The position numbers and the translations under genes are program-made. This document shows, piece after piece, positions 19,165-27,423 of a DNA stretch of 64,000 bases. The stretch is from Acinetobacter sp. NCu2D-2. Lineage in GTDB: Bacteria > Pseudomonadota > Gammaproteobacteria > Pseudomonadales > Moraxellaceae. The notes under the pieces are model-generated. The model ran no database searches, was not told the DNA's origin, and saw only the letters and a program-made list of their open reading frames with translations. The first letter of the stretch is position 1. Every line of letters begins with the position of its first letter. The stretch lies in NCBI RefSeq assembly GCF_001647675.1, contig NZ_CP015594.1:1736001-1800000 (forward strand). Direction: 5' to 3'.

Positions 19165-19644
19165 TTATGACGGAACGCCATTCCATTGATCATCATCAGT
19201 ATTATTTAAGTCGTCACGATCATCACTATCGTCATATTCTTCATCATCGCCAAAACCATGTTCAAATTCAGCCTGACGATCTGCTTCAAGCTCAAGTGCC
19301 AACTCATGTGACAAGGTAAAGAAAAGAACGCCTGGGATTTTCATTTCCCCATCTTCATCTTCCAAATGTTCACTGAGTTTTACAAATAATGGATTTGCGA
19401 TATCGAACGGAACATCGATATATAAATCGCCCATATAGCTTTCTATCACGCTTTCTTCTTCAAGCCCCATACATTCTTTGTATGGAATACCATGCTGATC
19501 AAGCCAATTGATTAAGTCTTTTCGATTTGAACATTCAGCACCCTGTTCATAATCTTCAAAATGAACAAATAACACATCACGTTCTTTTTCACGTGCAATC
19601 GCATCGATATGTTGAATGACTTGTGGCATGGTGAAATGTTCCAT
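19165..19644 (-). CDS. hypothetical acidic protein
   Basis: 159 residues, soluble. The first 120 residues look like a compact alpha/beta domain (VLFVHFEDYEQ, WLDQHGIPYKEC, YMGDLYIDVPFD). The last 35 residues are strongly acidic (DDEEYDDSDDRDDLNNTDDDQW) and probably disordered. Family not recognised. It stands alone, divergent from radA, with about 170 bp between the two starts. Confidence 0.72.
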   Translation of the reverse strand: MEHFTMPQVIQHIDAIAREKERDVLFVHFEDYEQGAECSNRKDLINWLDQHGIPYKECMGLEEESVIESYMGDLYIDVPFDIANPLFVKLSEHLEDEDGEMKIPGVLFFTLSHELALELEADRQAEFEHGFGDDEEYDDSDDRDDLNNTDDDQWNGVPS

Positions 19645-19815
19645 TTTGAAATAATCAGAAGTGCATTATAGAGCCTAAATCTACAAAGTCTAAAAACCCG
19701 CTTCATAAAGCGACATAGATTGACATCGAAAATCATTTTTTGGCTTGCATGTCATAGATTTGAACACAAATCATAGTTATGCTGTTGAACGATTTTGAGC
19801 AAGATTCAAGTGACT

Positions 19816-21195
19816 ATGGCAAAGGCAAAAAGTGTTTATCGTTGCGAACAATGTGGTGCAGATCATCCCAAATGGTCAGGTCAATGTGCTGAATGTGGGG
19901 AATGGAACAGCTTATTAGAAGTCACTGTTGCCCCTGCTGTGACGCATCGTGCACAGCCTAAAGTTGGCGGTTATGCGGGTCAAGCCTCAGCAATCACTAC
20001 ATTGAATCAGGTTTCGATTTCACAAGAATCACGCTTACCAACGGGTATCAGTGAATTTGACCGTGTGCTGGGCGGTGGCTTAGTCACAGGTTCAGTGGTA
20101 CTTATTGGCGGTGACCCGGGTATTGGTAAATCGACAATCCTGCTACAGACTGCCACCTATATGGCCTCACAGCACAGTCCAGCGCTGTACATTACAGGTG
20201 AAGAATCACTTTCTCAAGTGGCTTTACGTGCGCAGCGTTTAGAGTTACCCACTGACCAACTAAAAGTCATGGCAGAAACCTGCGTTGAACGAATTTGTGA
20301 AGTGCTGGCACAACAGCGTCCTGCCGTTGCGATTCTTGATTCCATTCAAACGCTTTATACTGAAACACTGCAATCTGCACCAGGTGGTGTGTCTCAAATT
20401 CGTGAGTCTGCTGCACTCTTAACACGCTTTGCTAAAAATAGCGGTACATCACTGTTCATCGTGGGTCATGTCACCAAAGAAGGTGCTTTGGCAGGTCCAC
20501 GTGTTTTAGAACATATGGTCGATTGTGTCCTGTATTTTGAAGGTCAGTCAGATTCACGTTACCGCATGATTCGGGCGGTGAAAAACCGTTTTGGCGCAGT
20601 AAATGAGTTGGGTGTCTTTGGCATGACCGATAAAGGTTTACGCGAAGTTGCTAACCCATCTGCAATTTTCCTTAGTCGTTATGATGAAGCGATTCCGGGT
20701 TCAATTGTCATGATCAGCCGTGAAGGCACACGTCCGTTGTTGGTTGAAGTCCAAGCGCTGGTCGATGATGCTCATGGACAGCCGCGCCGAGTGGCATTAG
20801 GTCTTGAACAAAACCGTCTTAATATGCTGCTTGCTGTCATGCACCGTCATGGTGGCGTACAAACATCTGGACAAGATGTATATGTCAATATTGTTGGTGG
20901 TTTAAAAATTACCGAAACGGGTTCAGATTTAGCCGTACTACTTGCCTGTGCTTCAAGTATCCGTGGTAAAGCACTGCCACAACAATTGGCTGTTTTTGGT
21001 GAAGTAGGCCTTTCGGGTGAAATTCGCCCTGTGCCGAACGGTCAAGAGCGTCTTAAAGAAGCCATTAAACATGGATTTAAATACATCATCGTGCCGCGCG
21101 GCAATGCGCCTCAAAAGAAAATACCCGGTGTAGAAATTATTGCGGTCGCTCGCCTACATGAAGCATTAACAGAAGCCATGAATCTCGATGATTAA
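19816..21195 (+). CDS. radA: DNA repair protein RadA (Sms)
   Basis: A hexameric RecA-like helicase that helps branch migration in homologous recombination and natural transformation. 459 residues. N-terminal C4 zinc finger (YRCEQCGADHPKWSGQ and CAECGEWNS), Walker A GGDPGIGKST, Walker B with AILDSIQTL, the RadA signature KNRFGAVNELGVF, and a C-terminal Lon-protease-like domain. The ATG at 19816 (MAKAKS) matches the usual RadA start. An in-frame TTG at 19795 would add seven residues and is considered unlikely. Confidence 0.96.
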   Translation: MAKAKSVYRCEQCGADHPKWSGQCAECGEWNSLLEVTVAPAVTHRAQPKVGGYAGQASAITTLNQVSISQESRLPTGISEFDRVLGGGLVTGSVVLIGGDPGIGKSTILLQTATYMASQHSPALYITGEESLSQVALRAQRLELPTDQLKVMAETCVERICEVLAQQRPAVAILDSIQTLYTETLQSAPGGVSQIRESAALLTRFAKNSGTSLFIVGHVTKEGALAGPRVLEHMVDCVLYFEGQSDSRYRMIRAVKNRFGAVNELGVFGMTDKGLREVANPSAIFLSRYDEAIPGSIVMISREGTRPLLVEVQALVDDAHGQPRRVALGLEQNRLNMLLAVMHRHGGVQTSGQDVYVNIVGGLKITETGSDLAVLLACASSIRGKALPQQLAVFGEVGLSGEIRPVPNGQERLKEAIKHGFKYIIVPRGNAPQKKIPGVEIIAVARLHEALTEAMNLDD

Positions 21196-21331
21196 TCAGT
21201 CAATACCATTTAATTATGGCTAAACTATTGATGAACTATGAAGAAAAAAATACAGATTTTTAATTGAAATTCTGTGTAAAGGCTATATAACTATAAGGTC
21301 TAAATAGATTTTATTTACATAGGAAAATTGA

Positions 21332-22309
21332 ATGGAAGTTCGACAGCGTGGTCTGATTGCAGGTTTTCTAACAGCAGCACTTTTGGTTGCACCGTTAGCT
21401 GCTGAAGCAAAACGTGCAGGTGGCGGTAAAAGCCATGGTATGCAACGTTCTGCTGCACCAACCCAATCTTATCAACAACCTCGTCAAACAGCGCCTGTTC
21501 AGCAAGCTCCAGCTGCTGGTGCACCTGCTAAATCAGGTCCAGGTGTTGGCGGTATGGTTGCTGCGGGTGTTGCTGGTGCCGCAATTGGTGCTGTTGCAGC
21601 AAATGCGCTTGCAGATGATAACAACGCAGCTGCTTCTCAAGCTCAAGCTGAACAAGCTCAGCAGCAAGAAGAGAAAGGCGGTATTCCGGGCTGGATCTGG
21701 ATTTTGCTTGCAGCAGCTGTTGCCTTCTTCATTTTCCGTAAGATGGGCGCAAAAAAAAAAGTAGCACCTAATCCATACGCACCAAATAGCGGTGCTGCTT
21801 CATCAGCACCGTTTGGTCAAACTCCTGCACCTAGCCGTGGTGGTGATAACACCAATATCTTTGGTCAAAATGTAGGTGGTCAATCTGCAGCGTCGAATGC
21901 GCCTTTCGGTGCAGCATATACGCAAAGTGGCAATCAACTTCCTGATGGTACTGAACCTGCTGCTTTCTTACGTGTTGCACGTCAGCGTTTTAACCATATT
22001 CAATCGATGAATACGGCGAGCAATATTTCTGAGATTCAACGTTACTTAACGCCTGACCTTTACCAATCGATGTATAACGACATCATGGCAAATCAGGATC
22101 AAGACGTTGCTGAATTCTCTAACTTAAATGCTATGGTCGTTGATTCAACCAATGAAAATGGTCAATACGTTGTCAGTGTACGTTTCACAGGTACTGTTAG
22201 CGAAGACTTAAACAGCTTGCCACAGCCTTTTGCAGAAGTTTGGCATTTCGTTAAACCTGCAGGTTCAAGCCAAGATTGGGTAGTTGCTGGCATTCAACAG
22301 GAACAGTAA
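21332..22309 (+). CDS. Tim44-like domain membrane protein
   Basis: 325 residues. N-terminal signal-like segment (LIAGFLTAALLVAPLAAEA), a Gln/Ala/Pro-rich low-complexity linker (about 30-110), a membrane segment GWIWILLAAAVAFFIFRKMG near residue 130, another Gly/Ser/Asn-rich linker, then a C-terminal Tim44/MRPL45-like domain from about residue 205 (FLRVARQRFNHIQSMN...VSVRFTGTVSED...FAEVWHFVKP). Family members in bacteria are poorly characterised. It has its own terminator. Function unknown beyond domain class. Confidence 0.85.
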   Translation: MEVRQRGLIAGFLTAALLVAPLAAEAKRAGGGKSHGMQRSAAPTQSYQQPRQTAPVQQAPAAGAPAKSGPGVGGMVAAGVAGAAIGAVAANALADDNNAAASQAQAEQAQQQEEKGGIPGWIWILLAAAVAFFIFRKMGAKKKVAPNPYAPNSGAASSAPFGQTPAPSRGGDNTNIFGQNVGGQSAASNAPFGAAYTQSGNQLPDGTEPAAFLRVARQRFNHIQSMNTASNISEIQRYLTPDLYQSMYNDIMANQDQDVAEFSNLNAMVVDSTNENGQYVVSVRFTGTVSEDLNSLPQPFAEVWHFVKPAGSSQDWVVAGIQQEQ

Positions 22310-22327
22310 ACCTTTCTTTTAAAAAAT

Positions 22328-22352
22328 AGCGGCTCTATGCCGCTGTTTTTTT
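22328..22352 (+). terminator. intrinsic terminator
   Basis: Stem AGCGGC / GCCGCT, loop TCTAT, followed by G and seven T, directly after the Tim44-like gene. Confidence 0.85.
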
Positions 22353-22447
22353 GTCTTCACTTTTTTATCTTGCAATGATTTTCCCCATTCATTCGCTTTT
22401 CTGCTTGAAAGCTTTAAACTATATCTATTGATTTTTGAGATCTTGAT

Positions 22448-22972
22448 ATGACCAAGCGTATTTCTCCCCCTGCTGCTCTTTCGAATCGTGCACTTGCTGG
22501 CAATGCAGAAGCACAATTTGAACTTGCTGAACTGTATATGCAAAGCGAGCATGATGATGACATCATTTTGGCAGAAGAATGGGCTCTAAAAGCTGCCAAC
22601 GGCGGTTTGGTTGATGCCATGTATTGGTTGGGTGAAGGCTACACCGTTTATGCCAAAGAACTGGCTGAAGAAGATCCTGAAGAATCTAAAGCTCACTTTG
22701 AGTTAGCCTATTACTGGTTAAGCAAAGCCAATATCGAAAAGCATCCTGCTGCAACTTTAGAATTGGCTGGTTTCTACCGCCGTGGTGACGTAATTGAAAA
22801 AGATGTCGAAAAATCTATTTCCCTCGTCAAACAAGCTGCTGAATGGGGTGAATATCAAGCGATGCGTGATCTTGCCTTTATTTATGAAAATGGTTTAGGT
22901 ATAGACGCTAATGAAGAAAAAGCTGCATATTGGACTGAAAAAGCCGATGCACTAGAACAAGAAAATAGTTAA
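22448..22972 (+). CDS. Sel1-repeat (TPR-like) protein
   Basis: 174 residues, no signal peptide. It contains about four Sel1-like helical repeats of the A-x-A-x-x-x-L-A-x-x-Y type: GNAEAQFELAELYMQ, GLVDAMYWLGEGY, PAATLELAGFYRRGD and GEYQAMRDLAFIYENGLG. Such solenoids act as protein-interaction scaffolds. The target is unknown. It stands between terminators as a single-gene unit. Confidence 0.87.
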   Translation: MTKRISPPAALSNRALAGNAEAQFELAELYMQSEHDDDIILAEEWALKAANGGLVDAMYWLGEGYTVYAKELAEEDPEESKAHFELAYYWLSKANIEKHPAATLELAGFYRRGDVIEKDVEKSISLVKQAAEWGEYQAMRDLAFIYENGLGIDANEEKAAYWTEKADALEQENS

Positions 22973-22977
22973 AAAAG

Positions 22978-23003
22978 AAAAGCCCATCCTTTGATGGGCT
23001 TTT
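22978..23003. terminator. intrinsic terminator
   Basis: AAAAGCCCATC / GATGGGCTTTT hairpin between the Sel1 gene and the convergent DUF3592 gene; usable from both sides. Confidence 0.85.
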
Positions 23004-23030
23004 ACTTAAAGCACTATCTATATATTTGCG

Positions 23031-23624
23031 CTAACCAAATTTAGTTTGATCATCCTGTTTATCAATACGTTCTGCATTATCACTCAGCCCCCATACAGTA
23101 TATTTTTTATCAGATTTAATACGTTGCAATATAGGTTTTAGTTTCCATGTAATTACGATCAACACAAAAAGACCAAAAGCATTTGAAAACATTTCAGATG
23201 TAAAGCCGCCCCCGCCACTTTGTAAAATACTAAAACTATCAATAGCCAAATAAAGACCTAAAATCATAAAGGGTATGCTCAATCCAAAGCAAATCAGCAT
23301 GATTAAACTACGTCCGTGAATATCAAACTCCGCACAGACCATGCTTGGACGTAGAGGATTAAAAATCATGGTGCAAAATGAACCAATTTGCTGTCTATTA
23401 ATATGCAGATCATATTCTGCTTCGTGCTGCCACGTTTGCCCCTGAAACATATATTCAATTACAGGTCTATGAACAGTCGAATTTTTATAACGACGTTTGC
23501 GTATTTCTACTACTCTACCCTGAACTTTAATAACATCATTTGTAAAATACTGACTTTGCTTAAGAAGTGCATAAGCCAAAAAGAATGCACCTAACCCTGT
23601 GAAAAAAAATACCAAGCCAAACAT
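23031..23624 (-). CDS. DUF3592-family membrane protein
   Basis: 197 residues. N-terminal membrane segment (LVFFFTGLGAFFLAYALL), then a beta-rich soluble part with the DUF3592 pattern (VQGRVVEIRKRRYKNSTVHRPVIEYMFQGQTW, IGSFCTMIFNPLRPSMVCAEF). Two further membrane segments lie near residues 108-128 and 140-160. The role of this family is unknown. Starts just after an AGGAAG ribosome binding site on the minus strand. Confidence 0.8.
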   Translation of the reverse strand: MFGLVFFFTGLGAFFLAYALLKQSQYFTNDVIKVQGRVVEIRKRRYKNSTVHRPVIEYMFQGQTWQHEAEYDLHINRQQIGSFCTMIFNPLRPSMVCAEFDIHGRSLIMLICFGLSIPFMILGLYLAIDSFSILQSGGGGFTSEMFSNAFGLFVLIVITWKLKPILQRIKSDKKYTVWGLSDNAERIDKQDDQTKFG

Positions 23625-23910
23625 GATGTCTTCCTTGTTTTTATAATTTCATTTTTAATCTTTTCTACACTAATGTATCTGTTTAAAAATCCCTAAAATT
23701 CGATTCTATTTTAAAAACTACAGATCATATTAATACAGAATATTTCTATTGCTACATATATGAGAAAAATCACTTATTTTTAGAATGAATTAAAAAAAAT
23801 TCTGATTCAGATGTAGATTTTCTAATTAATCATCAGTTTTATTTATAAAAAATATAATTTATTCAGTGCGTCATACAGGTAAGTTCACTCAAAACTTAAA
23901 CAATTTCGGA

Positions 23911-23939
23911 TTGGAACAAAGGTTAAATCCAAGTAGAAT
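23911..23939 (+). promoter_or_regulatory. sigma-70 promoter for ahcY
   Basis: TTGGAA (23911-23916) and TAGAAT (23934-23939) are separated by exactly 17 bases. The predicted start falls at the first base pairs of the riboswitch. Confidence 0.7.
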
Positions 23940-23948
23940 GATTCGCTA

Positions 23949-24050
23949 GTCGAGGGATGCTGCGACTTTTTCACAAACTCATGTATGTGAAACAAGCCAG
24001 GCTCGACGATCGGTTGTACTTATTCAAGTCTAACCAACAACGGCATCCGC
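23949..24050 (+). promoter_or_regulatory. probable S-adenosylhomocysteine (SAH) riboswitch
   Basis: Directly upstream of ahcY. GTCGAG (23949-23954) pairs with CTCGAC (24002-24007) to make the core helix. GGATGC (23955-23960) pairs with GCATCC (24043-24048) to make the pseudoknot. Between them are the conserved-looking runs GCTGCGAC and GCCAGGCTCGAC, and an extra hairpin TTCACA...TGTGAA. This order, and the ahcY location, fit the SAH riboswitch class of beta- and gammaproteobacteria, which turns on SAH hydrolase when SAH accumulates. Called by eye from helices and gene context. Confidence 0.82.
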
Positions 24051-24091
24051 GAACTGAATGATCAATTTTTGTTTTTTATAAGGAGATCGTG

Positions 24092-25474
24092 ATGAGCGCG
24101 GTTAATGCATCATTTACGGATTACAAAGTAGCAGATATCACTTTAGCGGACTTCGGTCGCAAAGAAATCAAACTTGCTGAAGCTGAAATGCCAGCCCTTA
24201 TCGGTCTGCGTAAACGCTATGCTGCTGCGAAACCACTTGCTGGCGCAAAAATTTTGGGTTGTATCCACATGACAATCCAGACAGCTGTTCTTATCGAAAC
24301 TTTGGTAGAGCTTGGCGCAGAAGTTCGCTGGACATCTTGCAACATCTTCTCAACTCAAGACCATGCTGCTGCTGCCATTGCTGCTCGCGGTATTCCTGTA
24401 TTTGCTTGGAAAGGCGAAACTGAAGAAGAATATAACTGGTGTTTAGAACAACAAATTAATGTCAATGGCACACCTTGGGATGCCAACATGATTCTGGATG
24501 ATGGCGGTGACTTAACTGCACTTGTTCACCAAAAATATCCAGAAGTACTTGCAAAAATCCACGGTATTACTGAAGAAACTACGACTGGTGTCGCACGTCT
24601 TCTTGAAATGTGGAAAGACGGCTCATTAAAAGTGCCTGCGATCAACGTTAACGATTCAGTGACTAAGTCCAAAAACGACAACAAATACGGTTGCCGTCAC
24701 TCTCTAAACGATGCTATCAAACGTGCAACAGATATGTTGTTATCTGGTCGTCGTGCACTTGTGATTGGTTACGGTGACGTAGGTAAAGGTTCTGCACAAT
24801 CACTTCGTCAAGAAGGCATGATCGTACGTGTTTCTGAAATCGACCCAATCTGTGCAATGCAAGCCTGCATGGATGGTTACGAAGTCGTATCTCCATACAA
24901 AAATGGCGTACAAACTGGTAAAAAAGAAGACGTAAATGCTGACCTTCTTTTAAACACTGACTTAATCGTTACTACAACAGGTAACTACCATGTATGTGAC
25001 GCTGCAATGCTTGATACCTTAAAAGCAGGTGCTGTAGTTTGTAACATCGGTCACTTCGATACAGAAATCGATACCAACTACTTACGTGGTTACAAGTGGG
25101 TTGAAGTGAAACCTCAAGTACACCAAGTGTATCGTTCAGAAAACGAAAACGATTACCTGATTCTTCTTTCTGAAGGTCGCCTTGTAAACCTTGGTAACGC
25201 AACAGGTCACCCATCACGCGTGATGGATGGTTCATTCGCCAACCAAGTTTTAGGTCAAATGCATTTATTCGCTGAGAAATTTGCGGATCTTCCTGAAGAC
25301 CAAAAACAAGCCGCAATTCGCGTTGAACTTCTTCCTAAAAAATTAGATGAAGAAGTCGCAGCAGCAATGGTTGCTGGTTTTGGTGGTGTTCTGACTCAAT
25401 TGACTCAAGAACAAGCCGACTACCTTGGCGTAGCTGTTGAAGGTCCATTTAAATCGGATGCTTATAAATACTAA
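24092..25474 (+). CDS. ahcY: adenosylhomocysteinase (SAH hydrolase)
   Basis: An NAD-dependent cytosolic enzyme that cleaves S-adenosylhomocysteine to adenosine and homocysteine, relieving product inhibition of methyltransferases. 460 residues. Motifs: [53 protein letters not shown] (the cofactor lysine region), the NAD fold [10 protein letters not shown], and the C-terminal KSDAYKY tail. The ATG at 24092 is chosen over the adjacent GTG because AGGAG (24081-24085) then sits 6 bases upstream. Followed by metF, completing two steps of the methyl cycle. Confidence 0.98.
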   Translation: MSAVNASFTDYKVADITLADFGRKEIKLAEAEMPALIGLRKRYAAAKPLAGAKILGCIHMTIQTAVLIETLVELGAEVRWTSCNIFSTQDHAAAAIAARGIPVFAWKGETEEEYNWCLEQQINVNGTPWDANMILDDGGDLTALVHQKYPEVLAKIHGITEETTTGVARLLEMWKDGSLKVPAINVNDSVTKSKNDNKYGCRHSLNDAIKRATDMLLSGRRALVIGYGDVGKGSAQSLRQEGMIVRVSEIDPICAMQACMDGYEVVSPYKNGVQTGKKEDVNADLLLNTDLIVTTTGNYHVCDAAMLDTLKAGAVVCNIGHFDTEIDTNYLRGYKWVEVKPQVHQVYRSENENDYLILLSEGRLVNLGNATGHPSRVMDGSFANQVLGQMHLFAEKFADLPEDQKQAAIRVELLPKKLDEEVAAAMVAGFGGVLTQLTQEQADYLGVAVEGPFKSDAYKY

Positions 25475-25485
25475 GTTTTAGTTTT

Positions 25486-25632
25486 ATCCTCATCCCAACC
25501 TTCTCCCTGAGCCATATATGGCGCAAGAGAAGGGGCTTCGCACTTAAATAATTTTAGGAGGAAGTTCCCTCTCCTGAGCAAACTTTAAGCACTGCTTTAA
25601 AGTGAAGCGCAAGAGAGGGTTGGGGGAGAGGT
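25486..25632. repeat. double-hairpin palindromic repeat (REP/MITE-like) between ahcY and metF
   Basis: Two hairpins of the same type lie in tandem. Hairpin 1 (25499-25533) pairs CCTTCTC with GAGAAGG and contains GCCATATATGGC. Hairpin 2 (25568-25619) pairs CCCTCTC with GAGAGGG and contains an inner stem CTTTAAGCA / TGCTTTAAAG. Both share the edges CTCC-TGAGC and GCGCAAGAGA. Outside them CATCCCAACC is matched by GGGTTGGGGGAGAGG, so the block as a whole is also an inverted repeat. This looks like a dispersed intergenic palindrome. Other copies would be needed to prove it mobile. Confidence 0.7.
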
Positions 25633-25666
25633 CAAATCATACAAGTATTTATAACTAGGATTTAAA

Positions 25667-26503
25667 ATGTCAAAACAGATTCCCATTTCATTCGAGTTTT
25701 TCCCCACCAAAACAGATGTTGGTGCAGAAAAACTGATTACCGTTCATCAAGAACTACAGAAACTTAATCCTGAGTTTTTCTCCGTGACTTATGGCGCAGG
25801 TGGTTCAACACGCGAACGTACGCTGAAAACCTTAGATGACTTTAATGGTAAAGGCACACCAGTTGCCCCTCACCTATCGTGTATCGGTGACAGCAAAGCG
25901 CGTATTGCTGAATTGCTTGATTTGTACAAATCACAAGGCATCAACCGTATTGTTGCACTGCGCGGAGATTTACCATCAGGTCAGGTGGGTCTTGGTGAAC
26001 TGCCTTATGCAACCGATTTAGTACGTTTCATTCGTGAGCATTCAGGCGATCATTTCCATATTGAAGTCGCAGCTTATCCTGAAATGCATCCACAAGCTGA
26101 AAGCTTTGATAAAGACATTCAACGTTTTTGCGACAAAGCCAATGCTGGTGCCAATGCTGCACTGACACAATTCTTCTTTAATCCAGATGCCTACTTTTAT
26201 TTTGTAGAACGCATTCAAAAAGAAGGTGTGAATATTCCTGTTGCCCCAGGCATTATGCCGATTACCAATGCAAGTAACTTAATTCGCTTTGCTGATGGTA
26301 CAGGTGCGGAAATTCCACGTTGGATTCGCAAGCAATTGGCAGATTATGGTGATGACACCGCTTCAATCAAAGCTTTTGGTCATGAAGTAGTCGTTAAGCT
26401 ATGTGAACGTCTGATTGCGGGTGGTGCACCTAGCTTGCATTTCTATACAATGAACACCACAGATCCTACCCGTCAACTTGTGCTTGATTTGGGTTTAGCA
26501 TAA
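25667..26503 (+). CDS. metF: 5,10-methylenetetrahydrofolate reductase
   Basis: A flavoenzyme (TIM barrel) that makes 5-methyl-THF for methionine synthesis. 278 residues, slightly shorter than E. coli MetF. Motifs: SFEFFPTKT at the N-terminus, FFSVTYGAGGSTRERT, PHLSCIG, NRIVALRGDLPSG, AAYPEMHPQAE, LTQFFFNPDAYFYFVERI and the C-terminal HFYTMN. It lies 192 bp behind ahcY, past the palindromic repeat, and is followed at 30 bp by rsmE. Confidence 0.97.
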   Translation: MSKQIPISFEFFPTKTDVGAEKLITVHQELQKLNPEFFSVTYGAGGSTRERTLKTLDDFNGKGTPVAPHLSCIGDSKARIAELLDLYKSQGINRIVALRGDLPSGQVGLGELPYATDLVRFIREHSGDHFHIEVAAYPEMHPQAESFDKDIQRFCDKANAGANAALTQFFFNPDAYFYFVERIQKEGVNIPVAPGIMPITNASNLIRFADGTGAEIPRWIRKQLADYGDDTASIKAFGHEVVVKLCERLIAGGAPSLHFYTMNTTDPTRQLVLDLGLA

Positions 26504-26533
26504 GTTCGATTTGCCTATTTGAGAGTAAGCCCT

Positions 26534-27247
26534 ATGCCACGTTTTTATATGGAAACTGATTTAGCAGTAAATCAGACTGTTGAATTGACGGAAACCGTAT
26601 TTCATCATTGGGTTAAGGTCTTACGCGCTCAAGTAGGTGAAACAGCCACATTGTTTAATGGACAAGGTGGTGAATATCAAGCTGAACTTGTAGAAGTCAA
26701 TAAAAAATCAGCTTCTGTTCGAATTGATCATTTTAACCCGAGCAATCGAACGCCAAAATTTAAAGCCTTACTCGGTCAAGTGATGAGTAAAGGCGATCGT
26801 ATGGATTATGCGATTCAAAAGGCTGTAGAGCTTGGTGTATCCGAGATTCAGCTTTTGACCTCAGAACGCTGTGAAATGCGCTTAAAGTACGATCGAGATC
26901 AAAAGAAACTCGACCATTGGCAAGGTGTCGCGATTGCTGCATGTGAGCAATGTGGTTTAAATATTGTCCCTAAAATTCTCAATCCCCTTCCCCTTGAAAA
27001 ATGGTTAGATACATCTTTACCTGCAACAAAACTTGTATTGGCACCAAATAAAGATGAAACCGATGTTTTAAATCAGGCCAATTCAGAACTAGCGCTACTC
27101 ATTGGCCCTGAAGGTGGTTTAAGCGAAGAAGAAATTAACCTCGCAAATACCAAAGGTTTTGCCAATTGGTGTATCGGTGAACGCGTTTTAAGAACTGAAA
27201 CTGCACCTGTGGTTGCGCTTTCAATTTTGAACTATAAATTTATGTAA
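26534..27247 (+). CDS. rsmE: 16S rRNA (uracil-1498-N3)-methyltransferase
   Basis: A SPOUT-class SAM-dependent methyltransferase that modifies U1498 of 16S rRNA. 237 residues from the ATG at 26534 (MPRFYMETDL); an upstream in-frame TTG at 26519 is rejected because GAGAGTAAG then serves as ribosome binding site. N-terminal PUA-like domain (HHWVKVLRAQVGETATLFNGQGGEYQAEL), then the knotted SAM site with LLIGPEGGLSEEEI and IGERVLRTETAPVVALS. It uses SAM, so placement behind ahcY-metF is thematically sensible. Confidence 0.95.
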   Translation: MPRFYMETDLAVNQTVELTETVFHHWVKVLRAQVGETATLFNGQGGEYQAELVEVNKKSASVRIDHFNPSNRTPKFKALLGQVMSKGDRMDYAIQKAVELGVSEIQLLTSERCEMRLKYDRDQKKLDHWQGVAIAACEQCGLNIVPKILNPLPLEKWLDTSLPATKLVLAPNKDETDVLNQANSELALLIGPEGGLSEEEINLANTKGFANWCIGERVLRTETAPVVALSILNYKFM

Positions 27248-27423
27248 TCCGATTATTGGTAAAATTTGTAACATTTTTGATTGATTTTTACACTTAAGCA
27301 ATTTAGTCTTAACCTAATAAAAATTAATGATTATTTTCTAAATAACGCTTGTGTAAGGACAACCAAAATAACAATGCAATATAAGACTATAATCCATTTA
27401 GGACGCAGATAAGGCATTCAGGC

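Larger units (their letters stand above)
23625..24091. other. intergenic region with ahcY promoter and riboswitch
   Basis: 467 bp without a gene. The first 280 bases are very AT-rich and show nothing specific. The right part carries a strong promoter (23911-23939), the probable SAH riboswitch (23949-24050) and the ahcY ribosome binding site. Confidence 0.7.

Noticed and set aside
25486..25632. Ordinary intrinsic terminator for ahcY
   Set aside because: Hairpins are not followed by a T-run, and the nested structure is better described as a palindromic repeat.
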